The translations under genes and the position numbers were made by a program. From Candidatus Saccharimonadota bacterium (GTDB lineage Bacteria > Eremiobacterota > Xenobia > Xenobiales > Xenobiaceae), in the NCBI GenBank assembly GCA_004554425.1, contig SFMI01000179.1, forward strand, positions 1 through 8,374: a DNA stretch of 8,374 nt, in the 5' to 3' direction. A model generated the notes under the pieces. The model ran no database searches and was not told the origin of the DNA. It was given only the letters and a program-made list of their open reading frames with translations. Shown here in pieces: positions 1 through 5,387 of the stretch. Each line of letters begins with the position of its first letter. Position 1 is the stretch's first letter.

Positions 1-157
1 TTACACCCTCACCATATCTATAGCATCCTCCAAGAATATACTGCCCCATAGCATTTCCTTGTTCGGCAGCTTGACGTAAATGTGCAAAATTATCAAAGGC
101 TTTTTTTTGATCTTCTAGCCCAAGGGCGTTATCTTTAGCCTGAGTTTCTCTTTGCAT
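1..157 (-). CDS. Sel1-repeat protein, N-terminal part (runs off the window)
   Basis: Only the first 52 codons are visible and the 3' end lies beyond base 1. The product opens with MQRETQAKD, then a charged, probably helical segment, then the start of a Sel1-like repeat (AAEQGNAMGQYILGGCYRYGEGV). Sel1 repeats are short helix-turn-helix units that stack into a solenoid and usually bind other proteins; the partner here cannot be told. There is no signal peptide, so a cytoplasmic location is likely. The ATG at 157 is supported by GGAGAG eight bases upstream. The first nine residues match those of the interrupted gene ending at 2029, and the leaders of both genes align, so they are recent paralogues. 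This copy keeps CAA (Gln) where the paralogue has TAA. Family assignment is secure; function is unknown. Confidence 0.85.
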   Translation of the reverse strand, partial: MQRETQAKDNALGLEDQKKAFDNFAHLRQAAEQGNAMGQYILGGCYRYGEGV

Positions 158-266
158 TTGTACTACTCTCCTAATTAATATGCTGCCCCTCAAATTACTT
201 AATAGCAATAATTTTTAGTGCAATTTGAGGGACATTTAAGCCTTGCTTATAGGTTCACAGCTTAAG
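158..266 (-). promoter_or_regulatory. Leader of the Sel1-repeat gene, duplicated upstream of the second copy
   Basis: Read on the minus strand, the 67 or so bases before the ATG align with the leader of the gene starting at 2029. Shared blocks are TTGCA, CTAAAAATTA, TAA..AATTTGA and GGCA..ATAT.TATTA, followed by a purine-rich ribosome binding site. The region just upstream, down to the flavin reductase stop, also resembles the tail of the Sel1 scrap at 2081-2191. A 6-bp inverted repeat (TTAAGC at 236-241, GCTTAA at 260-265) follows the flavin reductase gene but lacks a T-run, so I do not call it a terminator. No clear -35/-10 pair could be assigned. Confidence 0.5.
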
Positions 267-833
267 TTATTTTTTCAGTTTCAAACCATCGCGGAAAGCC
301 TCACCTACACGCTCGGTAACTTTGTAATAACCGTGAGTATAAGGATCAAAAGCTATAGCGCCTACTTTGGACATATCAATTTTTCCATCTACCATAACGC
401 TTTCGTCGGCAGTAACGTTGACCACTTTGCCAATAACACCAAGGCCATATTCGCCGCCTTGATATTCAATAAACTTGCATTCCAAGCAAATAGGAAATTC
501 GTTAATAATCGGTGCGTCAACATTTTCAGATTTGCTGGCTGTTAAACCACTGCGAGCAAATTTATCTGCCACGTGATTGCCAGATTCAACACCAAAATAA
601 TCAGCTTCCACCAAATGAGCCGCGTCGGCAATACTGATAGTGAAGGCACCGCGAGCTTTAATATTTTGTACGGTTTTGTGAGTTTCGGTGAGATTAAGCG
701 CAACTCTATCGCGCTCTTGCATAGTTCCCCAAGCAGCATTCATAACATTGACGCTACCATCTTCATTGTAAGTTGCCACCATCAAAACTGGCATAGGGAA
801 AATACCTTCAGTAATTTTCAGCTTTGTTCTCAT
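267..833 (-). CDS. Flavin reductase-like FMN-binding protein (flavoredoxin type)
   Basis: A 188-residue protein of the flavin reductase-like domain family, which covers almost its whole length. Family-type features are P-M-P-V followed by MVATYNEDGSVNVMNAAWG (residues 13-36), ALNL plus HKT near 45-53, GAFTISIAD (62-70), DYFG plus SGN (78-86), DKF plus GLT (90-98) and the VDAPII/E-P-CLECK block (105-120). Members bind FMN and act as small cytoplasmic flavoredoxins or NAD(P)H:flavin reductases; the substrate cannot be read here. The start is ATG at 833, not the in-frame TTG at 839, because AAGGAG lies nine bases before the ATG but only three before the TTG. It is divergent from an HxlR regulator, a common pairing in which the regulator controls the reductase in response to electrophile or redox stress. 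It ends in TAA. Confidence 0.88.
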   Translation of the reverse strand: MRTKLKITEGIFPMPVLMVATYNEDGSVNVMNAAWGTMQERDRVALNLTETHKTVQNIKARGAFTISIADAAHLVEADYFGVESGNHVADKFARSGLTASKSENVDAPIINEFPICLECKFIEYQGGEYGLGVIGKVVNVTADESVMVDGKIDMSKVGAIAFDPYTHGYYKVTERVGEAFRDGLKLKK

Positions 834-955
834 TGACAATATCTCCTTATAAATAGAATTGACAGAACAGTTAATACTGCTTATAAATATAGGCGAAAAA
901 ACTATAAATTCAAGTACTATCTGTAAAGATATGTACTATCTTAAAAGAAAGCACT
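834..955. promoter_or_regulatory. Divergent promoter region between flavin reductase and hxlR
   Basis: This 122-bp AT-rich gap carries opposed promoters. For hxlR (plus) there is a perfect TTGACA at 859-864, a 17-bp spacer and TATAAA at 882-887. For the flavin reductase (minus) the best pair is TTGAAT (reverse complement at 908-913), a 16-bp spacer and TATATT (886-891). The two -10 elements overlap, so the promoters should interfere with each other. The hxlR ribosome binding site is weak (AAAGAAAG), whereas the reductase has AAGGAG. Promoters were read by eye against the sigma-70 consensus. Confidence 0.6.
913..937. promoter_or_regulatory. Candidate HxlR operator (dyad with nested direct repeat)
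   Basis: The arms AGTACTATCT (913-922) and AGATATGTACT (927-937) form an inverted repeat around GTAA, imperfect by one inserted base. The same stretch holds a direct repeat GTACTATCT at 914-922 and 933-941, 19 bp apart, about two helical turns. It touches the -35 of the reductase promoter and lies just downstream of the predicted hxlR start site, so one bound dimer could affect both genes. HxlR-family regulators commonly bind AT-rich dyads in such gaps; assignment to this protein is inferred from position. Confidence 0.5.
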
Positions 956-1294
956 ATGATACAAAACTACATCGAAAACGCCAATTTTGAAGACACCGGT
1001 TTTGCCTATACTTTATCGTTAATTTCCGGCAAACATAAAATGGTAATCCTTTACTGTCTCATGGAATTTCAGCCTGTGCGATTTAATGAACTTAAACGGT
1101 ATTTAAAGACTATTTCCGATAAAACTCTCAGCACCAATTTAAAAGAATTAGAAGCGGACAAATTGATTATCCGTACTGAATATCCGCAAATTCCACCCAA
1201 AGTAGAATATTCTCTTTCAGAACGCGGAAAGTCGCTAATGGCCGTATTAGATCAGCTTTGCATTTGGGGAGAAAAGAACAGACTGCCAGACTAA
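956..1294 (+). CDS. HxlR-family winged-helix transcriptional regulator
   Basis: A 112-residue protein, the usual size for the family, with one winged helix-turn-helix domain across residues 17-107. Diagnostic blocks are LSLISGKHKMVIL (20-32), VRFNELKRYL (41-50), the recognition-helix region ISDKTLSTNLKELE (53-66), IIRTEYPQIPPKVEYSLSERGKSL (71-94) and CIWG (102-105). HxlR proteins are dimeric DNA-binding regulators that often sense electrophiles or oxidants. Two oddities: the usual SGKW is SGKH, and the N-terminal cysteine that many redox-sensing members carry just before the first helix is absent. The only cysteines are 34 and 102. It is divergent from the flavin reductase, its probable target, and likely autoregulated through the dyad at 913-937. 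It ends in TAA, 57 bases before the convergent Sel1 gene. Confidence 0.9.
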   Translation: MIQNYIENANFEDTGFAYTLSLISGKHKMVILYCLMEFQPVRFNELKRYLKTISDKTLSTNLKELEADKLIIRTEYPQIPPKVEYSLSERGKSLMAVLDQLCIWGEKNRLPD

Positions 1295-1351
1295 ATGGTA
1301 TTGCATAAAGTCGCGTAAGCTTCCGGCAAAAATAAGCATTTCGCAGTCGTA

Positions 1352-2029
1352 TTAGGCTCTTTTCTGCAACATTTTCAGCTTCCATTCAGCCATAGAATCT
1401 CCTTGCTCAGCCGCTTGGCGATACCATTTTATAGCTTCAGCTTTATCTTTATATACTCCCTCACCATAGTAATAGCACCAACCAAGCTTATATTGAGCTT
1501 TGGCATTTCCTTGTTCGGCTGCTTTGCGGTACCATTTTACAGCTTTCTTATAATTTTTATGTACACCAGCACCACCGTAATAACAATCACCAAGATGAAG
1601 CTGTCCACAAACATCTCCTTGTGCAGCAGCCTTACGGTACCATTTTACAGCCTCAGCATAATCTTTCTTTACACCCTCACCACGATCATAACATACCCCA
1701 AGAAAGCGTTGCCCAATAGCATATCCTTGTTCGGCAGCTTGGCGATACCATTTCACAGCCTCAGCTTTATCTTCATCTACACCATAGCCATTGTAATAGC
1801 AAATACCGAGCCTATACTTAGCTTTGGCGTTTCCTTGTTCAGCTGCTTTATGGTACCATTTTACAGCCTCAGCTTCATCTTCACTTACACCATCGCCATA
1901 GCAATAGCATTCACCAAGCTGACATTGAGCTTCAGCATCTCCTTATTCAGCAGCTTGATATAAAGATGCGAATTTATCGTTGGCTTCTTTCTGTTTTTCT
2001 TGATCTTTAGCTTGAGTTTCTCTTTGCAT
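1352..2029 (-). pseudogene. Sel1-repeat gene interrupted by one in-frame TAA at codon 29
   Basis: From ATG 2029 to the TAA at 1352-1354 the frame encodes 225 codons and is open except for TAA at 1943-1945. The product would start MQRETQAKD, as in the paralogue at 1-157. Five 36-residue Sel1 repeats follow, each with the pattern QGD/N-A-x-x-Q-x-x-L-G-x-C-Y-x-x-G-x-G-V ... EAVKWYRKAAE (units begin near residues 29, 65, 101, 137 and 173), then a short cap ending LQKRA. The stop replaces the glutamine of AAEQGD, a CAA to TAA change of one base. The leader has AAGGA before the ATG. An in-frame GTG at 1756 could yield a 134-residue remnant but has no good ribosome binding site. This may be a fresh pseudogene, a strain-specific allele or an assembly error. 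The encoded solenoid would be cytoplasmic, with no signal peptide. Confidence 0.8.
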
Positions 2030-2080
2030 TATACTGTCCTTAATAAATATGCCAATCAAATTTTTTAACAGTAGTAATTT
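2030..2080 (-). promoter_or_regulatory. Leader of the interrupted Sel1-repeat gene
   Basis: The minus-strand sequence matches the leader before the Sel1 start at 157 in the same order: CTAAAAATTAC, AATTTGA, GGCATATTTATTA. AAGGA then precedes the ATG at 2029. The match shows that the duplication unit included the upstream region as well as the coding sequence. Confidence 0.5.
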
Positions 2081-2191
2081 TTAGCTTTGCAATTTATGAC
2101 TGACGCGAAGCTTCTTAAGTACAAATCGAGCATACCTATCACCTTGTTCTGTAGCTTTGCGATATTCTATTGCCTGACTGTCCGGTTGCAC
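2081..2191 (-). pseudogene. C-terminal scrap of another Sel1-repeat gene
   Basis: On the minus strand, a short frame ending in TAA at 2081-2083 reads AIEYRKATEQGDRYARFVLKK and ends KLQS. This matches the last helix of a Sel1 repeat plus C-terminal cap (compare AIKWYRQAAEQGDSMAEWKLK in the interrupted neighbour). The rest of the gene is missing: the same frame meets a stop about 30 bases upstream of 2191, and only a GTG at 2191 could start it. The fragment runs straight into the leader of the next Sel1 gene, as expected when tandem copies are lost by unequal recombination or deletion. It is a relic, probably without function. Confidence 0.65.
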
Positions 2192-2393
2192 CTTACTAAC
2201 CTTATAAATTATTGTTTTTTAACTTGCTGTTACTTGCAATGTTACTTAATGGATCGCCAGATAGATTTAAGGCCAGTAATACATACGACCACAAAACTAA
2301 ACACAGCAACCATAGTTTAATATAACACGATCTAATAAATACGTTTTTGCGACAAATTAGAGCGTATATTATTTAGATAAATAACAGACATTA

Positions 2394-2410
2394 TTAGTAA
2401 TTATTACTAA
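2394..2410. repeat. Perfect 17-bp AT palindrome
   Basis: TTAGTAAT and ATTACTAA are perfect inverted arms around one central T. It lies in a gene-free AT-rich stretch with no obvious promoter beside it. Such a short odd-centred dyad could be a protein-binding site; in sequence this AT-rich it may also be chance. Confidence 0.35.
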
Positions 2411-2519
2411 ATACTTTATATTAATTCTATAGTTAAATATTAAGCAAAACGCGAGTTTACAGCAAAAATACTTATCCTCAAACTACAAATTTGATGATTT
2501 TTTCTACTGCTACTGTCTT

Positions 2520-2542
2520 ACCATTCACTGCAGTATAATGGT
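2520..2542. repeat. Compound inverted repeat downstream of the Sel1 gene
   Basis: ACCATT (2520-2525) and AATGGT (2537-2542) enclose the perfect 8-bp palindrome ACTGCAGT (2527-2534). It lies about 30 bases past the stop of the Sel1 gene at 2572. It could fold as a transcript-end hairpin, but no strong T-run follows on the minus strand, so a terminator call would be weak. Confidence 0.35.
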
Positions 2543-2571
2543 TAAGCTTTTCTTATGTTGATGCCAAGATG

Positions 2572-3078
2572 TTATAACTTAGAACGAAGATTATTAAACC
2601 CCTCAAATACTCGCTTAGCAAGACTGTTGCCTTGTTCAATGGCTTTAAGATACCATCTTTCCGCTTCAGCATAATCTTTATTTATACCTTTGCCGAATTG
2701 ATAGCAACTGCCAAGACTGAGCTGAGCATTACTATCACCTTGTTCAGCGGCTTTGCGATACCATTTTACTGCTTCCACTTCATCTTTAATTGCACCCCAA
2801 ATTTCATATAAAAGGCCAAGCGCACACTGAGCATTAACATGACCTTGTTCAGCGGCTTTACGATACCACTTTACCGCTTCCGTAAGATCATAATCATATT
2901 GACAATATTCACCGACCTGAAATTGAGCATTGGCATCACCTTGCTCAGCTTGCTCACGTAAGGCATAAAACTTTTCTGTACAACAAAACTTTATATCTTC
3001 ATCATCAAAAATATCATCGCCACATACATCAGAATCATCGATATCCCAATCTACATAATCATGCTCGTTATTATCCAC
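2572..3078 (-). CDS. Sel1-repeat protein with a highly acidic N-terminus
   Basis: A 168-residue intact protein. Residues 1-35 are extremely acidic (15 Asp/Glu, with clusters such as DIDDSD and DIFDDEDIK) and include C19, C32 and C33. Sel1 repeats follow: a short first unit of about 32 residues (47-78, lacking the usual GxGV turn), two full 36-residue units (79-114, 115-150) and a basic cap (151-168). Each unit keeps the EAVKWYRKAAEQG-type helix pair. The solenoid suggests a protein-protein scaffold; the partner is unknown. There is no signal peptide or membrane segment. The start is GTG at 3078, supported by GGGAGG six bases upstream; the ATG overlapping that site is followed at once by a stop. 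It ends in TAA. Unlike the other copies it does not begin MQRETQ, so it is a more diverged member of the local family. Confidence 0.85.
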   Translation of the reverse strand: MDNNEHDYVDWDIDDSDVCGDDIFDDEDIKFCCTEKFYALREQAEQGDANAQFQVGEYCQYDYDLTEAVKWYRKAAEQGHVNAQCALGLLYEIWGAIKDEVEAVKWYRKAAEQGDSNAQLSLGSCYQFGKGINKDYAEAERWYLKAIEQGNSLAKRVFEGFNNLRSKL

Positions 3079-3164
3079 TATTATCCTCCCATTGATACTA
3101 TTTTATACCCCAACTTATTTTATCACAGAAAACATAATAATAATTTTATATTTTGGCTACTACT
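3079..3164 (-). promoter_or_regulatory. Upstream region of the acidic Sel1-repeat gene
   Basis: The stretch is AT-rich. On the minus strand TATAAAAT lies about 20 bases before the GGGAGG ribosome binding site and is a plausible -10. No good -35 sits at the proper distance, so the promoter is tentative. Confidence 0.3.
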
Positions 3165-3208
3165 CGCCAGCGTATCTACCTTCCGCCCAAAGTTAACCCC
3201 AAAAACTA

Positions 3209-3232
3209 GACGGCAAGCGGAGCGACGCCGTC
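3209..3232. repeat. Conserved hairpin, repeat copy 1
   Basis: GACGGC and GCCGTC (3209-3214, 3227-3232) form a 6-bp GC-rich stem around a 12-base purine-rich loop AAGCGGAGCGAC. Confidence 0.55.
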
Positions 3233-3366
3233 AAACCTGTGTACGCTTGCTGTTTACTTCCACTATTTAGCTACAAAATGACCGCCTGAAATGTTCCCCT
3301 CCTTACGTTAAAAAGCCACTACCCGCCAATGTACCTACCTCCCGCCAGAAGTTACCCCCAAAAGGC

Positions 3367-3390
3367 GACGGCAAGCGAAGTGATGCCGTC
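3367..3390. repeat. Conserved hairpin, repeat copy 2
   Basis: The same stem GACGGC/GCCGTC (3367-3372, 3385-3390) with the loop AAGCGAAGTGAT. The loop differs from copy 1 while the stem is unchanged. Confidence 0.55.
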
Positions 3391-3540
3391 AAACCTATGT
3401 ACGCCTGCTGTTTACTCCCGCCATTCAGCTACAAAATGACCGCCTAAAATATTCCCCTCCTTCCGCTAAAAAGCCACTACCCGCCAATGTATCTCTCTAC
3501 CGCCTAGTATATACCTCCCGCCAGAAGTTCCCCCCCAAAG

Positions 3541-3568
3541 GTGGCGGCCAGCGAAGCGATGCCGCTAC
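3541..3568. repeat. Conserved hairpin, repeat copy 3 (altered stem)
   Basis: GTGGCGGC (3541-3548) and GCCGCTAC (3561-3568) pair around CAGCGAAGCGAT. The A-T pair of copies 1 and 2 is replaced by G opposite T, which in RNA is a G-U wobble, and two more base pairs extend the stem. Pairing is therefore kept although the bases changed. Confidence 0.5.
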
Positions 3569-3756
3569 ACCGAGGCGGGCACAGTTTTTGGCATACAGGC
3601 GGAGAAAGCGGTGATGGAAGGCGCAGAACATTGGACGCGCTTTAGCGCGGTCCAGTTCAAGCCTGGAAGAACCGCTGTCGGAGCTAACCAACATGAACAT
3701 GAGCTCGCAGCCAGAACTTATAGCGTAATTTTTTGCTATATCGGTAGCGCAGGCCT

Positions 3757-3775
3757 CTGGCCACAAAGTGGCCAG
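3757..3775. repeat. Perfect 8-bp hairpin with AAA loop
   Basis: CTGGCCAC and GTGGCCAG pair perfectly around AAA; outer bases GGCC and GCC allow a longer imperfect stem. No T-run follows on either strand, so it is not a typical intrinsic terminator. It may be part of a structured leader or an intergenic repeat element. Confidence 0.5.
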
Positions 3776-3870
3776 TCAGCCGGAGCGTCGATATGGCAAA
3801 AAATGTAGCTAACACAAAATAGCTAAGGGGCGAGCCGTACACTATCAGCGTCGCTACAAGAAAAACTGTG

Positions 3871-3930
3871 CCAACACAAAACACAGCCCGCAACAAAAAA
3901 ACACAACCCGCAACACCAAAAGCAGCACTA
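3871..3930 (+). promoter_or_regulatory. C-rich, G- and T-poor tract with direct repeats (rut-like)
   Basis: A/C-dominated sequence containing a 15-bp direct repeat ACACARCCCGCAACA at 3881-3895 and 3901-3915, spaced exactly 20 bp with one mismatch. A transcript through it would be C-rich, G-poor and nearly unstructured, the known preference for Rho loading. It sits about 180 bases upstream of the flippase start, so it could act in leader termination. This is inference from composition only. Confidence 0.25.
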
Positions 3931-4105
3931 AGCAAAAAGAGAGCAGCATGCTACATAAGAAACAGTCACAAACACAAAAAAAAGCGAGAAGCAGCGAAGA
4001 AGGCACAAAGGCAAGATCGTTGGAAGTAGAGGCAGCATTTTAAGTTTAGCGCGAGGTTAAGCCTTAAAAAGCATATTTGGCAATTAGCAGCGAGAGCAAA
4101 GCACA

Positions 4106-5383
4106 ATGTTAGAAAAACTTAAGCAAATATGGCAGAGCAAATTTGTCAAAAATGTGCTGACTACATATTTAACAAGATTTTCTGGCGTTTTTTTGGGACT
4201 TTTGACAACGGTATTATCTTCACGAGCGGTGGGGCCGGAAGGGCGCGGTTGGATGGCTTGCGCTTTTAATATATCGTACTTAGGCTGTGCCTTCGGATGC
4301 TTCGGATTAAACGTATCTAATTTAGTATTAGGCGCTAAGTTGACTCAGCAGCGAGCCCAGCTTGTCGGCAACTCGCTGAGCATTTCTTTTTTTGCCTCTG
4401 TAATATTGGCTGCCATATTGCTTAGCATACAGACAATCAGTCCTGAGCTTATTCCTTTGCCAGGCGTTTTTATGGCAGCTACAATTGTTTATACATTTTT
4501 ACTGTTAGTTTACACTACTGTACAATCGCTGCTTTACGCTTTTGATATGGTAAAAATTTGCAATTGGCAAGAATTTTTCTCCAAATTGCTGATTTTTGCT
4601 ATTACTATTGGATTATGCTGGCTAGGAATAGGCTCGCCTGCTAAATTTTTTGCCGCTTTTTTAATTGGCATAGGTTTAGCGGCTATTTGGCGTTTATATA
4701 GCGCTTATAGTTTTGCTGGCCAATGGTCACTGTTTTCTTGGAAGCTGTTTTGCCAATAATCGGCAAGCTATAACTTTAAAGCTTTTCTCTTTTCGGCTTT
4801 CTATAGCGCTATCCAAATGGCTGATATTTTAATTATTCAATATTGTTCCGGCCCCGAACAATCAGGCTATTACAATATCGTTGGCGCCATTCGTAGCTTA
4901 ACGCTGGCGTTTACTTTAATTGTCAACCAAATGTTATTGCCAAGGTTGTCAGCTAAATGCAAAACTATCCGCGATTGTTTGCCTATGGTTTGGAAAGCTA
5001 ACGCTTTCTTTTTAGTTTTTAATATAATATTGGCTACAATATTGGCTATTTTTATGCCTTGGTGCATAAATTTAATTTTAGGGCCGGAATTTGCTCCAAG
5101 TTCAACTATGCTTATGTGGATGCTGCCCGGTATTAATGGATACACTATTCTAACTACAGTTTTTAATTTGGCCGGACAACCTTATAGCGCTACACTTTGG
5201 TTGGCCGCTTGCACAGCTTTAGATTTATTCCTTTGCTATTACTGGAATAGCAGAGGCGGATTGGGAGCAGCTCAAGCTTTTTCCTGCGCTTCTTTCATGC
5301 TCTTTAGCGGAGCTTGGCTGCATACTTTACTTCACAAATATACAAATTCCGGCTTGCAAGAATTAGATACGCTCAATAAATAA
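4106..5383 (+). pseudogene. Wzx/MATE-type polysaccharide flippase interrupted by one in-frame TAA
   Basis: One frame of 426 codons from ATG 4106 to TAA 5381-5383, broken only by TAA at 4757-4759 (codon 218). Both halves are highly hydrophobic and together give a 12-14 helix transporter of normal family length. Near the N-terminus is FSGVFLGLLTTVLSSRAVGPEGRG (residues 25-48), a typical first helix plus the R-x-L/V-GPEGRG motif of lipid-linked oligosaccharide flippases. After the stop come MADILIIQYCSGPEQSGYYNI, matching the R/x-D-x-x-L region and loop at the start of the second half, and the LGPEFAPS motif. Intact relatives move undecaprenyl-linked sugars across the inner membrane. The second half has an in-frame ATG at 4817 with no ribosome binding site. 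Both halves show no further decay, so the lesion is recent, polymorphic, or an error. The ATG at 4106 has a weak GAGAG site nine to ten bases upstream. No glycosyltransferases adjoin it here. Confidence 0.8.
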
Positions 5384-5387
5384 GAAA

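Larger units (their letters stand above)
2192..2571. other. AT-rich gap without a gene
   Basis: No frame here looks coding on either strand; the base composition is very AT-rich and stops are frequent. Two symmetric elements are visible and listed separately: a 17-bp palindrome at 2394-2410 and a compound dyad at 2520-2542 just downstream of the Sel1 gene that ends at 2572. The gap probably represents deleted or decayed Sel1 sequence plus the promoter of whatever lies at 2191, but no Sel1 motif survives beyond that scrap. Confidence 0.5.
3165..3568. repeat. Three tandem copies of a ~158-bp non-coding repeat
   Basis: Copies begin at CGCC 3165, 3324 and 3482 (periods 159 and 158). The first two are complete and roughly 85% alike by eye; the third is cut short near 3568 and carries an extra 18 bases near its start. 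Shared landmarks in order: CGCCAATGTA-CTACC, CCGCCAGAAGTTACCCCC, the hairpin core GACGGC..GCCGTC, AAACCTRTGTACGC, GCTGTTTAC, AGCTACAAAATGACCGCCT, TTCCCCTCC, AAAAAGCCACTA. No reading frame is shared across copies, so the repeat is not protein-coding. It is C-rich on plus and G-rich on minus, with several GG/GGG runs. Confidence 0.8.
3569..4105 (+). other. Gene-poor structured region upstream of the flippase
   Basis: This stretch has no convincing gene. It holds a cluster of inverted repeats: TGGACGCGC/GCGCGGTCCA (3632-3654, one bulge), TATAGC/GCTATA (3719-3740), the perfect CTGGCCAC-AAA-GTGGCCAG (3757-3775) and TAGCTA/TAGCTA (3806-3825). Then comes a T-poor stretch from about 3870 to 4017. Two overlapping frames are open: plus 3614-3808 (65 residues with GGAG nine bases before an ATG, no recognised family) and minus 3684-3935 (83 residues, hydrophobic, TTG start, no ribosome binding site). 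Neither has support beyond being open. The last 80 bases before the flippase contain no clear promoter. Confidence 0.45.

Noticed and set aside
834..839. TTG at 839 as start of the flavin reductase
   Set aside because: It lies only three bases after AAGGAG, whereas the ATG at 833 is spaced normally.
1403..1963. 186-codon plus-strand open frame opposite the Sel1 gene
   Set aside because: It is the repetitive antisense image of the 36-residue Sel1 repeats and has no family resemblance of its own.
1352..2029. Regular 108-bp repetition considered as a CRISPR or other DNA repeat array
   Set aside because: The period is 36 codons and keeps the Sel1 protein motif; there are no spacers.
3497..3766. 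89-codon minus-strand open frame over the end of the repeat block
   Set aside because: It runs from non-coding repeat into the hairpin cluster, is not shared by the other repeat copies and has no recognised motif.
3868..4029. Lysine-rich plus-strand frame ending at TAG 4027
   Set aside because: It follows from the A-rich composition; only a GTG start without a binding site is available and it ends in TAG unlike the other genes.
1943..4759. Alternative genetic code with TAA read as glutamine
   Set aside because: Every gene here ends at TAA right where its domain ends, so TAA must still terminate; at most local readthrough is possible.
4817..5383. Second half of the flippase as an independent gene
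   Set aside because: It is in the same frame as the first half, begins mid-domain, and its first ATG has no ribosome binding site.
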